Below are positions 7,854 to 19,054 of a stretch of DNA of 64,000 nucleotides, one piece after another. The notes below the pieces were generated by a model. It did no database searches, was not told the DNA's origin, and saw only the letters and a program-made list of their open reading frames with translations. Origin of the DNA: Sphingomonas citri (lineage in GTDB: Bacteria > Pseudomonadota > Alphaproteobacteria > Sphingomonadales > Sphingomonadaceae); assembly GCF_019429485.1 (NCBI RefSeq), contig NZ_JAHXZN010000007.1:124001-188000 (forward strand). The letters are read 5' to 3'. Position numbers and translations under genes: made by a program. The stretch's first letter is position 1. The number at the start of each line of letters is the position of its first letter.

Positions 7854-8204
7854 TCACCGCGGCGGCAGGCGCCAGTGCATGGGAAAGCTCGTTTCCGCGG
7901 GCACAGCGTTGCCCTTCGCGTCGCGCGCCGGGCGATAGCGCAGGGTGCGCGCGAAGGTGCAACCCGCCTGGTCAAGCGAGCCGGCGCCGCTGCTCTGCGA
8001 CACGGCGCAAGAGGTGACCCGGCCCTTCGCGCTTACGTGCAGCGACAAGACCGTCGTGCCCTCCTGGCGACGTCGCAGCGCTTCGGCAGGGTAGGGGGAC
8101 ACGCCGAGCGGTCGTCCAGGGCGGCTGTCGACCTCCGGCGGTGTGGCGATCGAAGCTGGCTGCGCCTGCATCGCCGCAAGCAACGTCGCGAATGCGGCGA
8201 TCAT
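7854..8204 (-). CDS. TonB C-terminal-like energy transducer domain protein
   Basis: A 116-residue exported protein: a short signal-like N-terminus followed by a TonB C-terminal domain (SPYPAEALRRRQEGTTVLSLHVSAKGRV...DQAGCTFARTLRYRPARDAKGNAV). There is no long Pro-rich linker and no clear N-terminal transmembrane anchor beyond the signal, so it is a minimal secreted TonB-like domain, not a full TonB. Two Cys (VTSCAV and AGCTF) match the TonB_C subset common in sphingomonads. It lies 9 bp upstream of crtI on the same strand, so it heads or joins the crtI reading unit. Confidence 0.68.
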   Translation of the reverse strand: MIAAFATLLAAMQAQPASIATPPEVDSRPGRPLGVSPYPAEALRRRQEGTTVLSLHVSAKGRVTSCAVSQSSGAGSLDQAGCTFARTLRYRPARDAKGNAVPAETSFPMHWRLPPR

Positions 8205-8213
8205 CGTCGTCCC

Positions 8214-9686
8214 TTACCGCCCGAGCATCAGCGCCGCGGTCGCCTTCGCACTGCCCACCACGCCGGGAATGCCAGCGCCCGGATGCGTGCCCGCGCCGAC
8301 GAAATACAGGTTGGGGATGGAGTCGTCGCGGTTGTGGACGCGGAAATAGGCGCTCTGCGTCAGCACCGGCTCGAGCGAGAAGGCGCTGCCGAGATGCGCG
8401 TTGAGGTCCGCCGCGAAGTCGGTCGGCGCGTAGCTGAACTTCGTGACGATCCGGTCGTGGATGTCCGGGATCAGCCGGCGCCCGACCTCGTCGAGGATGC
8501 GCTGCTCCAGGATCGGGCGCACCGTCTCCCAGTCGCCGGTGTATTTGCCCATGTGCGGCACCGGCGCGAGCGCGTAGAAGGTCGAGCAGCCCTCGGGCGC
8601 GAGGCTCGGGTCGGTCACGGTGGGGTGGTGAAGGTAGAGCGAGAAATCCTCGCTCAGCACGCCGTGGTCGTAGATGTCGTCGAGCAGCCCCTTATAGCGC
8701 GGGCCGAACAGGATCATGTGGTGCGGGATGCCGGGCCAGCTGCCCTTGATCCCGAAGTGCACCACGAACAGCGAGGGCGAGTAGCGCTTGCGTTCGAGCT
8801 TCGCCGCGGTCCGCTTGGCCGCGCCCGAGCCGGGCAGCAGGTCGCGGTAGACGTGGAGGATGTCGGCGTTGGCGGCGAGCATGTCGGTCGGTGTGTTCCA
8901 GCCGCTGGCGGTCTCCACCGCGGTGACGCGGTCGCCCAGCGTCTCGATCCGCGTCACCGCGTCGTTCAGCCGCAGCGTGCCGCCCAGCCGCTCGAACAAC
9001 GCCACCATGCCCGCGATCAGCCGGTTGGTGCCGCCGCGCGCGAACCACACGCCGCCGTCGCGCTCCAGCTTGTGGATCAGCGCGTAGATCGCGCTGGTCG
9101 TCATTGGGTTGCCGCCCACCAGCAGGGTGTGGAACGACAACGCCTGGCGCAGCCGCTCGTCGGCCACGAACTTGGAGACGATCGAGTAGACCGAGCGCCA
9201 CGCCTGGTATTTGGCCAGCGCCGGCGCCGCCTTGATCATCGAGGCGAAGTCGAGGAACGCGACATTGCCGAGCTTCTCATAGCCTTCGCGGTAGACGCCG
9301 GCGGAATAGTCCAGGAAGCGCGCGTAGCCGGCGACGTCGGCCGGGTTGAGCTTGGCGATCTCGGCGCGCAGCACCGTGTCGTCGTTGGTATAGTCGAAAT
9401 TGGTGCCGTCGGGCCAGTTGAGCCGATAGAAGGGCTGTACCGCCTCCAGCGCGACGTCGCTCGCCATGGTCTGGCCCGAGAGCGTCCAGAGCTCCTCGAG
9501 ACAGGCCGGGTCGGTGATCACGGTCGGCCCGGCGTCGAAGGTGAAGCCGTCGCGCTGCCACACATAGGCGCGCCCGCCGGGCTTGTCGCGTGACTCGAGC
9601 ACGATCGTCTCGACTCCGGCCGACTGCAGCCGGATCGCTAGCGCCAGCCCGCCGAAGCCGGCGCCGACCACCACCGCGCGCGTCAT
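8214..9686 (-). CDS. crtI: Phytoene desaturase CrtI
   Basis: A 490-residue FAD-dependent desaturase converting phytoene to lycopene at the membrane. The N-terminal dinucleotide-binding motif VGAGFGG is followed by the conserved FTFDAGPTVITDP segment. The C-terminal bacterial CrtI signature FVGAGTHPGAGIPGV is present near the end. It starts at ATG 9686, overlapping the crtY stop by 4 bp, so crtY-crtI are translationally coupled. An in-frame upstream extension to 10157 runs antiphase through crtY and is not real. Confidence 0.96.
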   Translation of the reverse strand: MTRAVVVGAGFGGLALAIRLQSAGVETIVLESRDKPGGRAYVWQRDGFTFDAGPTVITDPACLEELWTLSGQTMASDVALEAVQPFYRLNWPDGTNFDYTNDDTVLRAEIAKLNPADVAGYARFLDYSAGVYREGYEKLGNVAFLDFASMIKAAPALAKYQAWRSVYSIVSKFVADERLRQALSFHTLLVGGNPMTTSAIYALIHKLERDGGVWFARGGTNRLIAGMVALFERLGGTLRLNDAVTRIETLGDRVTAVETASGWNTPTDMLAANADILHVYRDLLPGSGAAKRTAAKLERKRYSPSLFVVHFGIKGSWPGIPHHMILFGPRYKGLLDDIYDHGVLSEDFSLYLHHPTVTDPSLAPEGCSTFYALAPVPHMGKYTGDWETVRPILEQRILDEVGRRLIPDIHDRIVTKFSYAPTDFAADLNAHLGSAFSLEPVLTQSAYFRVHNRDDSIPNLYFVGAGTHPGAGIPGVVGSAKATAALMLGR

Positions 9687-10843
9687 GCCGCGCCCCGCAG
9701 CGCGGCGATCGCGCGGCCGAGCGGCACGGGCGGGCGGCCGCTCAGCACACGCGCCTTGTCGAGCGCGGTCGAGCGCGCCGCGTAGAAGCGCGCCACCAAG
9801 GGCGCCGGCAGGCGGTAGAAGCGTTCCAGCACGCGGTAGCGCTGGTCGGGGTCGGCGGCCTTGAAGAGCATGAGGTCGAGCATCCGATAGAAGCGCCGCG
9901 CCGCCCACAGCCGCGCCGCATAGGAGTAAGTGAGATCGTGGAGCGCCGCACCCGAGAAGTCGTGCTGCGCCGCGACCAGCTGCGCCAGCCGCACCGCGTC
10001 GGGCAGCGAATAGCCCGTGGTGGGATGGAACAGCCCCGCCCGAACGCCCGCCTTGGCCAGCTTGCTCCCGCCGCTGCGCCAATAGCCTTCGAAATCGCCG
10101 CCATAGACCACCGGCAGCACGCCCTGCTCGCGGTGGATCGTCTCGGTGACGCTCCACCCCTTGTCGGCGGCGTAGCGCTCCACCCGCGCCGCCACCGAGG
10201 CGACGTCAAGCGTGGGCGAGTCGCTGTAATAGGTGTCCTCCACCAGCAGCCGGTCGGCGGCGAAGGGCAGCAGGTAGACGAAGCGATAGCCGTCGATCTG
10301 CGCCACGGTCGAGTCCATCACCACCGGGCGGGTGACGCCGTGTGCCCCGGCGACGCGCAGCTCATGGCCGACGAACTTCTGCCAGCCGCAGTCGAGCGCC
10401 GCGAGATCGCCGGCGCCGCGCGCGTCGATCACGCCGGCGGCGGTCAGCCGGTCGCCGTTGGCGAAGACCACCGCGGTGGGGCTGCACGCCAGCACGCGCC
10501 GCCCGGTCATCAGCGCGCGGCGCGGCAGCGTGGCGCGGACGTGCGAGTCGAGCCCGGTCGAGCGAACGGAGTAATAGGCCTGCGCGAGGTGGCGCGCGTG
10601 CGCGGGGAAGCGCACGTCGTAGCTCGGCCAGGCATGTGCCACCAGCGGCGCGATCAGGTGCCGGTCGGCGCGCGCGACGTCGCCGCCGAAGAAGGACCAG
10701 AGATGGTTGCCGCCGATCGCCTCGCCCGCCTCGATCAGCCGGACGTCGAGCAGGGGATGACGCGCGTGGACCGCCAGCGCGATCAGCGCTCCGGCGAGCC
10801 CGCCGCCGACGATCGCCAGGTCACATCTGTGGGTCGCGGGCAT
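9683..10843 (-). CDS. crtY: Lycopene beta-cyclase CrtY
   Basis: A 386-residue flavoprotein-like cyclase that closes both ends of lycopene to give beta-carotene. The N-terminal FAD/NAD-binding motif is IVGGGLAGALIAL, followed by LIEAGEAIGGNHLWSFF. The C-terminal part has the conserved FYRMLDLMLFKAADPDQRYRVLERFYRLP segment region seen in bacterial CrtY. It overlaps crtI by 4 bp. The upstream gap of 225 bp, shared with a divergent peroxiredoxin gene, must hold the promoter. Confidence 0.95.
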   Translation of the reverse strand: MPATHRCDLAIVGGGLAGALIALAVHARHPLLDVRLIEAGEAIGGNHLWSFFGGDVARADRHLIAPLVAHAWPSYDVRFPAHARHLAQAYYSVRSTGLDSHVRATLPRRALMTGRRVLACSPTAVVFANGDRLTAAGVIDARGAGDLAALDCGWQKFVGHELRVAGAHGVTRPVVMDSTVAQIDGYRFVYLLPFAADRLLVEDTYYSDSPTLDVASVAARVERYAADKGWSVTETIHREQGVLPVVYGGDFEGYWRSGGSKLAKAGVRAGLFHPTTGYSLPDAVRLAQLVAAQHDFSGAALHDLTYSYAARLWAARRFYRMLDLMLFKAADPDQRYRVLERFYRLPAPLVARFYAARSTALDKARVLSGRPPVPLGRAIAALRGAA

Positions 10844-10949
10844 GGTCCGGCGCTAACCTATCGCAGCCCCGCGGGGAAGCCCGGTGAGGTGCCGGAGGGG
10901 GGAAGGAGGAGGGCGGAGGTAACGGTGATGCGAGGGCGCGCCACCCGCG

Positions 10950-10979
10950 CCGTCATCCGGGTCAAGCACGCGATGACGG
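10950..10979. repeat. Degenerate short family-A palindrome
   Basis: Arms CCGTCATC and GATGACGG (8 bp) flank a 14-base centre in the crtY-peroxiredoxin divergent gap. It is a weaker copy of the elements at 796 and 12933. Its position between two divergent starts is unusual for a terminator. Confidence 0.6.
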
Positions 10980-11068
10980 AGAGGACTGGAACAGCCCCGC
11001 CGCCGCCCCTGTCCTACCGTGCAGGAGCGCGCTACAGGATATGCCTCATCCTGCTGGAGCCGACCGCC

Positions 11069-11614
11069 ATGCGCCGCGCCGTTCTCACCGCCGTCACCGC
11101 CGCTCTCACCGCCGCCTTCGCCGTGCCGGCCGCGGCGACGCTCAAGCCCGGCGCCGCGGCGCCCGATTTCTCCACCCGCGGCGCGATCGCGGGCAAGGTG
11201 GTGCCGATCAGCCTGCGCGAGCAGCTCCGCCGCGGTCCGGTGGTGCTGTATTTCTTCCCCGCCGCCTTCACCTCGGGCTGCAACGCCGAGGCGCGCGCCT
11301 TCGCCGAGAAGGTCGACGCCTTCCGCGCCGCGGGCGCGACCGTGATCGGCATGTCCGCCGACAACGTCGAGGACCTGCAGCGTTTCTCGTCGAGCGAGTG
11401 CGCGGGCAAGTTCGCGGTTGCCAGCGCCGGCCCCAAGGTGGTGGCGGGCTATGACGTCGCGCTCGGCCGCGCGGTAAAGGGCAAGAGCGTCACCAGTCGC
11501 ACCAGCTACGTCATTGGCCGCGACGGCAAGGTCGTCTTCGTCCACGACGACATGAACCCCGCCGAGCATGTCGCGCTGACGCTCGCCGCGGTGCAGAAGC
11601 TCAAGCAGGGCTGA
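11069..11614 (+). CDS. Exported peroxiredoxin (AhpC/TSA-Bcp type)
   Basis: From the ATG at 11069 the product has 181 residues: a signal peptide (to about residue 24, AVPAAAT) and a peroxiredoxin domain. The active-site region is FFPAAFTSGCNAEARAF, with peroxidatic Cys in the TxxC context, and a second Cys follows about 43 residues later (SSSECAGKF). It would reduce peroxides in the periplasm. A longer frame upstream of 11069 would bury the signal peptide and is less likely. The gene is divergent from crtY; carotenoid and peroxide defence neighbours make sense but no shared regulator is visible. Confidence 0.85.
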   Translation: MRRAVLTAVTAALTAAFAVPAAATLKPGAAAPDFSTRGAIAGKVVPISLREQLRRGPVVLYFFPAAFTSGCNAEARAFAEKVDAFRAAGATVIGMSADNVEDLQRFSSSECAGKFAVASAGPKVVAGYDVALGRAVKGKSVTSRTSYVIGRDGKVVFVHDDMNPAEHVALTLAAVQKLKQG

Positions 11615-11778
11615 TCGCGCCGGACTCGGCGCGGTCAACGCCGAGTCACCATATCTTAGCGAGTCGGGCGCTAGCGTCCCGATCCGGCGGGTCGCGATGG
11701 GTGGCGCGCCGTCGGCGCGTGGGGGCGTGCCGGTCAGGGCGAGGCGCGGCTCGACAGGAGCCGATCGGGGGCGAGCGG

Positions 11779-12813
<1,035 letters not shown>

Positions 12814-12932
12814 CGGGGGGGGCAGCCTCGTCATCTCGACGCTGCCGACCTCTCGCTGTTCTGAGGTGGTGGTCGCCAGCCTCTGTTCACGCTCTTGATC
12901 GCTCGGGCGCAAACCGGAACGCCCCTCACCTG

Positions 12933-12963
12933 CCGTCATCCCGAAACAAGTCCGGGATGACGG
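12933..12963. repeat. Short family-A palindrome
   Basis: Perfect 11-bp arms CCGTCATCCCG / CGGGATGACGG around a 9-base centre, in the convergent gap between the diguanylate cyclase and argG. It is the twin of the element at 796-826, differing only in the centre. The rest of the 217-bp gap shows no gene. Confidence 0.8.
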
Positions 12964-13030
12964 ATGAGTGGAGTGGCGGGAGCGAGGAAGAGGGAGGAAC
13001 GCGCTTACCGCGTCCGCCCCTCCCGCATCG

Positions 13031-14248
<1,218 letters not shown>

Positions 14249-14365
14249 GGGGCAGGCTCCTTTCGCGCGCGGGCGCTACGCGAGCGCGCCGCGAGAGGCA
14301 ACTGCAGTGGCGCCGCGCGCGACCGTTCACCGCGCGTACAAGCGCCCGCCGCCAAGCCGCCGCGC

Positions 14366-14800
14366 ATGCTGAGGACGCACACCACGCTCGCCGCCGCGCT
14401 CGTCGCGCTGCTCGCCACGCCGGCGCTGACGGTCGCCGCCATGGGGCAGGAGACTCGCGCCACCGCCACCGCCAAGCTCGACTCCGAGTTCGCCGCGTCG
14501 GACACGAACAAGGACGGCTATCTCTCGCTCGCCGAGCTGGAAGGGCGGGTGGCCAAGATGAAGATCCGCGGCAAGACGCTCGACGCGGTCCATGCCAAGC
14601 GAGTCGCGGCGCTGGTGATGGCGCGCGGCGATCTCGACAAGGACGGGCGGCTGAGCCGCGCGGAGTCGGACCAGCTGATGGGTGCGGTCTTCTCGGCCTA
14701 TGACCTCAACCATGACGGGAAGGTGGACGCCGCCGAGGCCGCGCGCGCCCGCGCCATGGCGGACGGTGTGGCCAAGGGCGGGGCGGCGCCGAAGAAGTGA
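14366..14800 (+). CDS. Exported EF-hand calcium-binding protein
   Basis: A 144-residue protein with a signal peptide (to about residue 25) and three EF-hand loops. The loops begin DTNKDGYLSLAE, DLDKDGRLSRAE and DLNHDGKVDAAE, each with the acidic pattern DxNxDGxxxxxE or close to it. It probably binds Ca2+ in the periplasm; small exported EF-hand proteins are common in sphingomonads. The gene is divergent from argG with a short 117-bp gap between them. Confidence 0.88.
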   Translation: MLRTHTTLAAALVALLATPALTVAAMGQETRATATAKLDSEFAASDTNKDGYLSLAELEGRVAKMKIRGKTLDAVHAKRVAALVMARGDLDKDGRLSRAESDQLMGAVFSAYDLNHDGKVDAAEAARARAMADGVAKGGAAPKK

Positions 14801-14808
14801 CGCCGTCC

Positions 14809-14888
14809 GGTGCTCCTGCGGACGCAGGAGCCCGGAATGACGGGAGGTTTCGCTTGCGGTGCTGGGCCCTCGCTTACGCGGGAGCACG
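14809..14888. repeat. Family-B intergenic inverted repeat (GTGCTCCTGCG type)
   Basis: An outer pair of arms (GGTGCTCC near 14809 and GGGAGCAC near 14879) and an inner hairpin CTCCTGCG-GA-CGCAGGAG lie between the EF-hand and cfa genes. The same plan recurs at 44877-44957 and 60904-60985. It sits between convergent genes. Confidence 0.65.
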
Positions 14889-14912
14889 ACCGATAGGGCC
14901 TCGTGACCGTTC

Positions 14913-16139
14913 CTACGCGCCCCGCAGCCGCCGCTCCTCCTCGATCATGTAGTCGCGCGTCAGCGGCAGGCCGAACCGATCGCGGCTGAATTGGATCTGG
15001 TAGTTCACCAGCGGCCCGTTGGTGAACGAGACGATCGCGCCCGCCAGATAGAAGGTCCACATGCGGAAGAAGCGCTCGTCGTACAGCGCGACGATCGCGT
15101 CGCGCTCGGCGACGGTGCGCTCGTACCAGGCGCGCAGCGTCATGGCATAATGCATCCGCAGCACCTCGACGTCGGTGACGAACCAGCGGATGAACTCGTT
15201 GGCCTCCAGCACCTCGGATAGCGCGGGGATATAGCCGCCGGGGAAGATGTACTTGTCGGTGAACTTGTCGGTGAAGTTAGGCCCGTCGGCGCGCCCGATC
15301 GTGTGGAGCAGCATGACGCCGTCCGGAGTCAGCAGGTCGCGACACTTGCTGAGATAGGTGCGGAAGTTGCGCACGCCGACATGTTCGAACATGCCGACCG
15401 AGACGATGCGGTCGAACGGCCCCTCCAGCGCGCGATAGTCGATCAGCTCGAACTTCACCTTGTCGGCGACGCCCGCTTCCTCGGCGCGGCGGCGCGCGAC
15501 CTTGAGCTGCTCCTCGGAGAGCGTGATGCCCAGCACCTCGGCGCCGGTCTTGGCGTGGATGTAGAGCGCCATGCCGCCCCAGCCGCAGCCGATGTCGAGC
15601 ACGCGCATGCCCGGCTTGAGCGCCAGCTTGGCGACGATATGCGCCTTCTTGTCGGCCTGCGCCTGCTCGAGCGAGTTGGTCGGATCGGTGTAATAGGCGC
15701 AGCTGTACTGTTTGTCGGCGTCGAGGAAGAGGTCGTACAGCCGATCCGACAGATCGTAGTGATGCGCGACGTTGCGCTTCGACGCCTTGGCCTGATTGCC
15801 GGTGAGGCGATGGCGGATCTGGCCCTTGACCGTGCGCCAGCGGTTGGCGGCGAGCCGGTTGACGCCATTCTCCCAGCGGCTGTTCGCGGTGGCGAGCAGC
15901 AGCAGGTCGAGGATATCGCCCTGCTCGACGATCAGCTTGCCGTCCATGAACGACTCGCCCGCGCCGAGTGCGGGGTCGGCAACGAGCGCGCGATACACCG
16001 AACGGTCGGTGATGCGGATCGCGACGGGCTTGAGCGCGGGATCGTCGCTGCCGAAGGTGGCGGTGCTGCCGTCGGGCTTGGTGAGGGTGAGGCGCCCGCG
16101 CTTGATCGCGCGGCTGAGGAAGACGTCGATGAGTGCCAT
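14913..16139 (-). CDS. cfa: Cyclopropane-fatty-acyl-phospholipid synthase family methyltransferase
   Basis: A 408-residue enzyme that adds a methylene bridge from S-adenosylmethionine to unsaturated acyl chains of membrane phospholipids. The N-terminal lipid-binding-like region is followed by the SAM site VLDIGCGWGGMALY and the conserved GMFEHVG and FPGGYIP segments. Length fits Cfa. The nearest genes are convergent with (EF-hand) or divergent from (thrC) it, so it is probably a single transcription unit. Confidence 0.92.
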   Translation of the reverse strand: MALIDVFLSRAIKRGRLTLTKPDGSTATFGSDDPALKPVAIRITDRSVYRALVADPALGAGESFMDGKLIVEQGDILDLLLLATANSRWENGVNRLAANRWRTVKGQIRHRLTGNQAKASKRNVAHHYDLSDRLYDLFLDADKQYSCAYYTDPTNSLEQAQADKKAHIVAKLALKPGMRVLDIGCGWGGMALYIHAKTGAEVLGITLSEEQLKVARRRAEEAGVADKVKFELIDYRALEGPFDRIVSVGMFEHVGVRNFRTYLSKCRDLLTPDGVMLLHTIGRADGPNFTDKFTDKYIFPGGYIPALSEVLEANEFIRWFVTDVEVLRMHYAMTLRAWYERTVAERDAIVALYDERFFRMWTFYLAGAIVSFTNGPLVNYQIQFSRDRFGLPLTRDYMIEEERRLRGA

Positions 16140-16236
16140 CCGACCTCTGCTAATAAGGTTGCATCGCGCAATCCATAGCCTCGGTGAGTCGGCGAGCGTT
16201 GCGCACGCGCGCGCCGCGCTCTAGGCGACCTTTCCC

Positions 16237-17634
16237 ATGCGCTACGTCAGCACTCGCGGCACCGCCCCCACGCTCGACTTCGCGGGCGCGACGCTCGCCG
16301 GCCTCGCCGCCGACGGCGGGCTCTACGTTCCCGAGAGCTGGCCGACGCTCTCCGATGAGCAGATCGCCGCGCTGGCGGGCAAGAGCTACGCCGAGACCGC
16401 GGCGACGGTGATGGCGCCCTTCGTCGCGGGATCGCTGAGCGAGGACGAGCTGCGCGCGCTGTGCGACACCGCTTACGGCCGGTTCGCGCATGACGCGGTG
16501 ACCCCGCTCGTCCAGCTCGACCATGACCAGTGGCTGCTCGAGCTGTTCCACGGGCCGACGCTGGCCTTCAAGGACGTCGCGCTCCAGCTGCTGGGACTGC
16601 TGTTCGAGCGCTTCCTCACCGGCACGACCGAGCATCTGACGATCATCGGCGCCACCAGCGGCGACACCGGCTCGGCCGCGATCGACGCGGTGGCGGGGCG
16701 CGCGGGCATCGACATCTTCATGCTCCACCCCGAGGGGCGCGTGAGCGAGGTGCAGCGCCGGCAGATGACCACGGTGGGCGCGCCCAACGTCCACAATATC
16801 GCGATCCGCGGCGACTTCGACACCGCCCAGGCGCTGGTGAAGGCGATGTTCAACGACGCCGCCTTCGCCGGGCGTTTCCGCCTCTCCGCGGTGAACTCGA
16901 TCAACTGGGCGCGGCTGATGGCGCAGGTGGTCTATTACTTCTACGCCGCGGTGCGGCTCGGCGCACCCGCACGCGCGGTGGCGTTCAGCGTGCCGACCGG
17001 CAATTTCGGCGACGTCTTCGCCGGCTATGTCGCGGCGCGCATGGGGCTGCCGGTGGCGAAGCTGGTGGTCGCCACCAACGTCAACGATATCCTCGCGCGC
17101 GCGCTCACCACCGGCGATTATTCCAGCCGCGAGGTGGTGCCGACCGCGACGCCATCGATGGACATCCAGGTCTCGAGCAATTTCGAGCGGCTGCTGTACG
17201 ATCTCGGCGGGCGCGACGGCGGCGCCCTGGCGACGCAGATGCGCGGCTTCGAGGCGGAGCGCGCGATGCGGCTGAGCAACGCGCAGCGCGAGGGCGCGGC
17301 CGGGCTGTTCGTCGGTGAGCGAGTCGACCCGGACGGCATGGCGCTGGCGATGCGCCACGCCTGCGAGCGTGCCGGGCAGGTGATCGACCCCCACACCGCG
17401 ATCGCGCTGGCGGCGGCGCGGCGTCACCTCGCGCCCGACGTGCCGATGATGACGCTCGCCACCGCGCACCCTGCCAAGTTCGGCGACGCGGTCGAGCGCG
17501 CCACCGGGGTGCGCCCGTCGCTGCCGGCGCGCGTCGGCGACCTGTTCGAGCGCGAGGAGCGCTGCGTCACGCTCGACGCCACCTATGCCGCGGTGAGCGC
17601 GCACGTCGCGGCGCACGCCGTCCCGCGCGGCTGA
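16237..17634 (+). CDS. thrC: Threonine synthase
   Basis: A 465-residue PLP enzyme converting O-phosphohomoserine to threonine. The PLP lysine is Lys112 in GPTLAFKDVALQ, and the family segments GATSGDTGSAAI and VPTGNFGDVFAGY follow. This is the longer, proteobacterial and fungal-type ThrC. It is followed 5 bp later by a methyltransferase gene, which is likely on the same mRNA. Confidence 0.97.
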   Translation: MRYVSTRGTAPTLDFAGATLAGLAADGGLYVPESWPTLSDEQIAALAGKSYAETAATVMAPFVAGSLSEDELRALCDTAYGRFAHDAVTPLVQLDHDQWLLELFHGPTLAFKDVALQLLGLLFERFLTGTTEHLTIIGATSGDTGSAAIDAVAGRAGIDIFMLHPEGRVSEVQRRQMTTVGAPNVHNIAIRGDFDTAQALVKAMFNDAAFAGRFRLSAVNSINWARLMAQVVYYFYAAVRLGAPARAVAFSVPTGNFGDVFAGYVAARMGLPVAKLVVATNVNDILARALTTGDYSSREVVPTATPSMDIQVSSNFERLLYDLGGRDGGALATQMRGFEAERAMRLSNAQREGAAGLFVGERVDPDGMALAMRHACERAGQVIDPHTAIALAAARRHLAPDVPMMTLATAHPAKFGDAVERATGVRPSLPARVGDLFEREERCVTLDATYAAVSAHVAAHAVPRG

Positions 17635-17639
17635 GGGGC

Positions 17640-18509
17640 ATGGACCTCGTCACGCTCACCGGGGAGCCCTGGGCCGATTACGGGCTGATCGATTCGGGCA
17701 ACGGGCGCAAGCTCGAGCGCTACGGCCGCTTCCGCTTCATCCGCCCCGAGCCGCAGGCGCTCTGGGCGCCGGCGCGCGACGACTGGCGCGCGCACGGCGC
17801 CTTCGTGCCGGGCAGCGACGAGGAGGGCGGGGGACGCTGGGATTTCAGCGAGCCGGTGCCGCGCGAGGGTTGGCCGCTGACGTGGGACAAGGTGCGCTTC
17901 ACCGCGCAGACCACGCCGTTCCGCCACCTCGGCTTCTTCCCCGACATGGCGCCGGTGTGGGCGTGGATGCGCGTGCGGCTCGCCGGAACGGGCTCGCCCG
18001 AGTGCCTCAACCTGTTCGGCTATACCGGCGTGGGCACGCTGGCGCTGGCGAGCGAGGGCGCGCGGATGGTGCACGTCGACGCCTCGAAGAAGTCGGTCGA
18101 GGCGGCGCGCGGCAATGCGCTGCTCTCGGGGCTGAGCGACGCGCCGGTGCGCTGGATCATCGACGACGCCGCCAAGTTCGTCGCGCGCGAGGTGCGGCGA
18201 GGGCGGCGCTATGACGGTATCCTGCTCGACCCGCCCAAATACGGCCGCGGGCCGACCGGCGAGGTGTGGCGGCTGGAGGAGGACCTGCCCGGCCTGATCG
18301 CCGACTGCCGCCGGCTGCTCGACGCCGAGTCGCGTTACCTGTTCCTCACCGTCTATGCCGTGCGCATGTCGGCGCTGGCGATCGGCGAGATGCTGCGCCA
18401 GGCCTTCGCCGACCTGCCCGGCACGATCGAGGCGGGCGAGCTGGCGGTGCGCGAGGAAGCGCGCGGGCTGGCGCTGCCGACCGCGATCTGGGCGCGGTGG
18501 TCACGGTAG
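17640..18509 (+). CDS. Class I SAM-dependent rRNA methyltransferase (RlmI/K-like domain)
   Basis: A 289-residue methyltransferase. The SAM site is LNLFGYTGVGTLALASEG, followed by the acidic HVDASKKSVE strand end and the catalytic-type motif LLDPPKYGRGP. This arrangement is found in the RlmI/RlmK-type (PF10672) 23S rRNA cytosine methyltransferase relatives, but the PUA domain of RlmI is absent, so the exact target is unknown. It lies 5 bp after thrC. Confidence 0.82.
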   Translation: MDLVTLTGEPWADYGLIDSGNGRKLERYGRFRFIRPEPQALWAPARDDWRAHGAFVPGSDEEGGGRWDFSEPVPREGWPLTWDKVRFTAQTTPFRHLGFFPDMAPVWAWMRVRLAGTGSPECLNLFGYTGVGTLALASEGARMVHVDASKKSVEAARGNALLSGLSDAPVRWIIDDAAKFVAREVRRGRRYDGILLDPPKYGRGPTGEVWRLEEDLPGLIADCRRLLDAESRYLFLTVYAVRMSALAIGEMLRQAFADLPGTIEAGELAVREEARGLALPTAIWARWSR

Positions 18510-18624
18510 GGTCAAAGCTCGGCGCAGGAGCGACCCCGCTGAGCGGACCGGCGACGGCCACCCGCCTGCGCCCGCATGCCACGAGCGCCGTGCGCCATCT
18601 CGACTGACGGGCGCGACACCTCCC

Positions 18625-18722
18625 CCGTCATCCCCGCGGGGGCGGGAATCCAGACGCGCTGACGGCGCGGCTCCACCACCGGCGCTGTGCGTCTGGAGTC
18701 CCGCCCTCGCGGGAATGACGGA
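18625..18722. repeat. Long family-A inverted repeat
   Basis: Arms of about 33 nt each run from CCGTCATCCCCGC...GGAATCCAGACGC to GCGTCTGGAGTCCCGCC...GGAATGACGG around a GC-rich centre. It is the long form of the family (compare 51044-51138 and 53533-53626). Together with the sigma-54 region below it fills the 420-bp gap 18510-18929; no gene is seen in that gap. Confidence 0.85.
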
Positions 18723-18793
18723 AAGGGGGCGCGTTCAAAGAACAAGTCCCACCGGACGCTGCCAACCTTTGGCCAATCCCGCCGGATCACGCA

Positions 18794-18806
18794 GGCGGAA
18801 TCCGCC
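18794..18806. promoter_or_regulatory. Candidate activator site upstream of sigma-54 promoter
   Basis: GGCGGA-A-TCCGCC is a perfect 13-nt inverted repeat 54 bp upstream of the sigma-54 promoter. Sigma-54 promoters need an enhancer-binding protein that binds palindromes upstream, so this is a natural candidate. The binding protein is not identified. Confidence 0.35.
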
Positions 18807-18859
18807 ATCCCACTGACCGCCTCATCAGAAAGCCGCCTATTTCCGCCGTTTTCTCGACT

Positions 18860-18875
18860 TGGCACGCCTCCTGCA
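18860..18875 (+). promoter_or_regulatory. Sigma-54 (-24/-12) promoter
   Basis: TGGCACGCCTCCTGCA matches the sigma-54 consensus TGGCAC-N5-TTGCA, with the invariant GG and GC separated by exactly 10 bases; only one T of the -12 element differs. Transcription would start near 18886, giving a leader of about 44 nt to the ATG at 18930, with the ribosome-binding site AGGGAGA at 18917 region. It would drive the two micro membrane proteins. Confidence 0.72.
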
Positions 18876-18929
18876 AAGTGGCTGGCATCGACCGGATGTC
18901 CCGGCCGAGCCCCACCAGGGAGACCCACC

Positions 18930-19040
18930 ATGACCGCTCGTTTCGCCGATCTCGCCCGCCCGCTCGCCACCGTCGTCGCCGCGTTCACCGTCGCCGCGTT
19001 GATGGTCGGCGCCGCCGTCCCCGTCCTGCCGATCGCCTGA
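18930..19040 (+). CDS. Micro membrane protein A (36 aa)
   Basis: A 36-residue peptide with an N-terminal charged end (MTARFADLARP) and one hydrophobic helix (LATVVAAFTVAALMVGAAVPVLPIA) with no charged residue after Arg10. A good ribosome-binding site (CAGGGAGA) sits just before the ATG. It is preceded by a sigma-54 promoter and followed by a second, similar-sized peptide. I do not recognise the family; a conserved membrane peptide rather than chance is suggested by the promoter, ribosome site and tandem partner. Confidence 0.62.
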   Translation: MTARFADLARPLATVVAAFTVAALMVGAAVPVLPIA

Positions 19041-19054
19041 GCGGAGCCGTGACG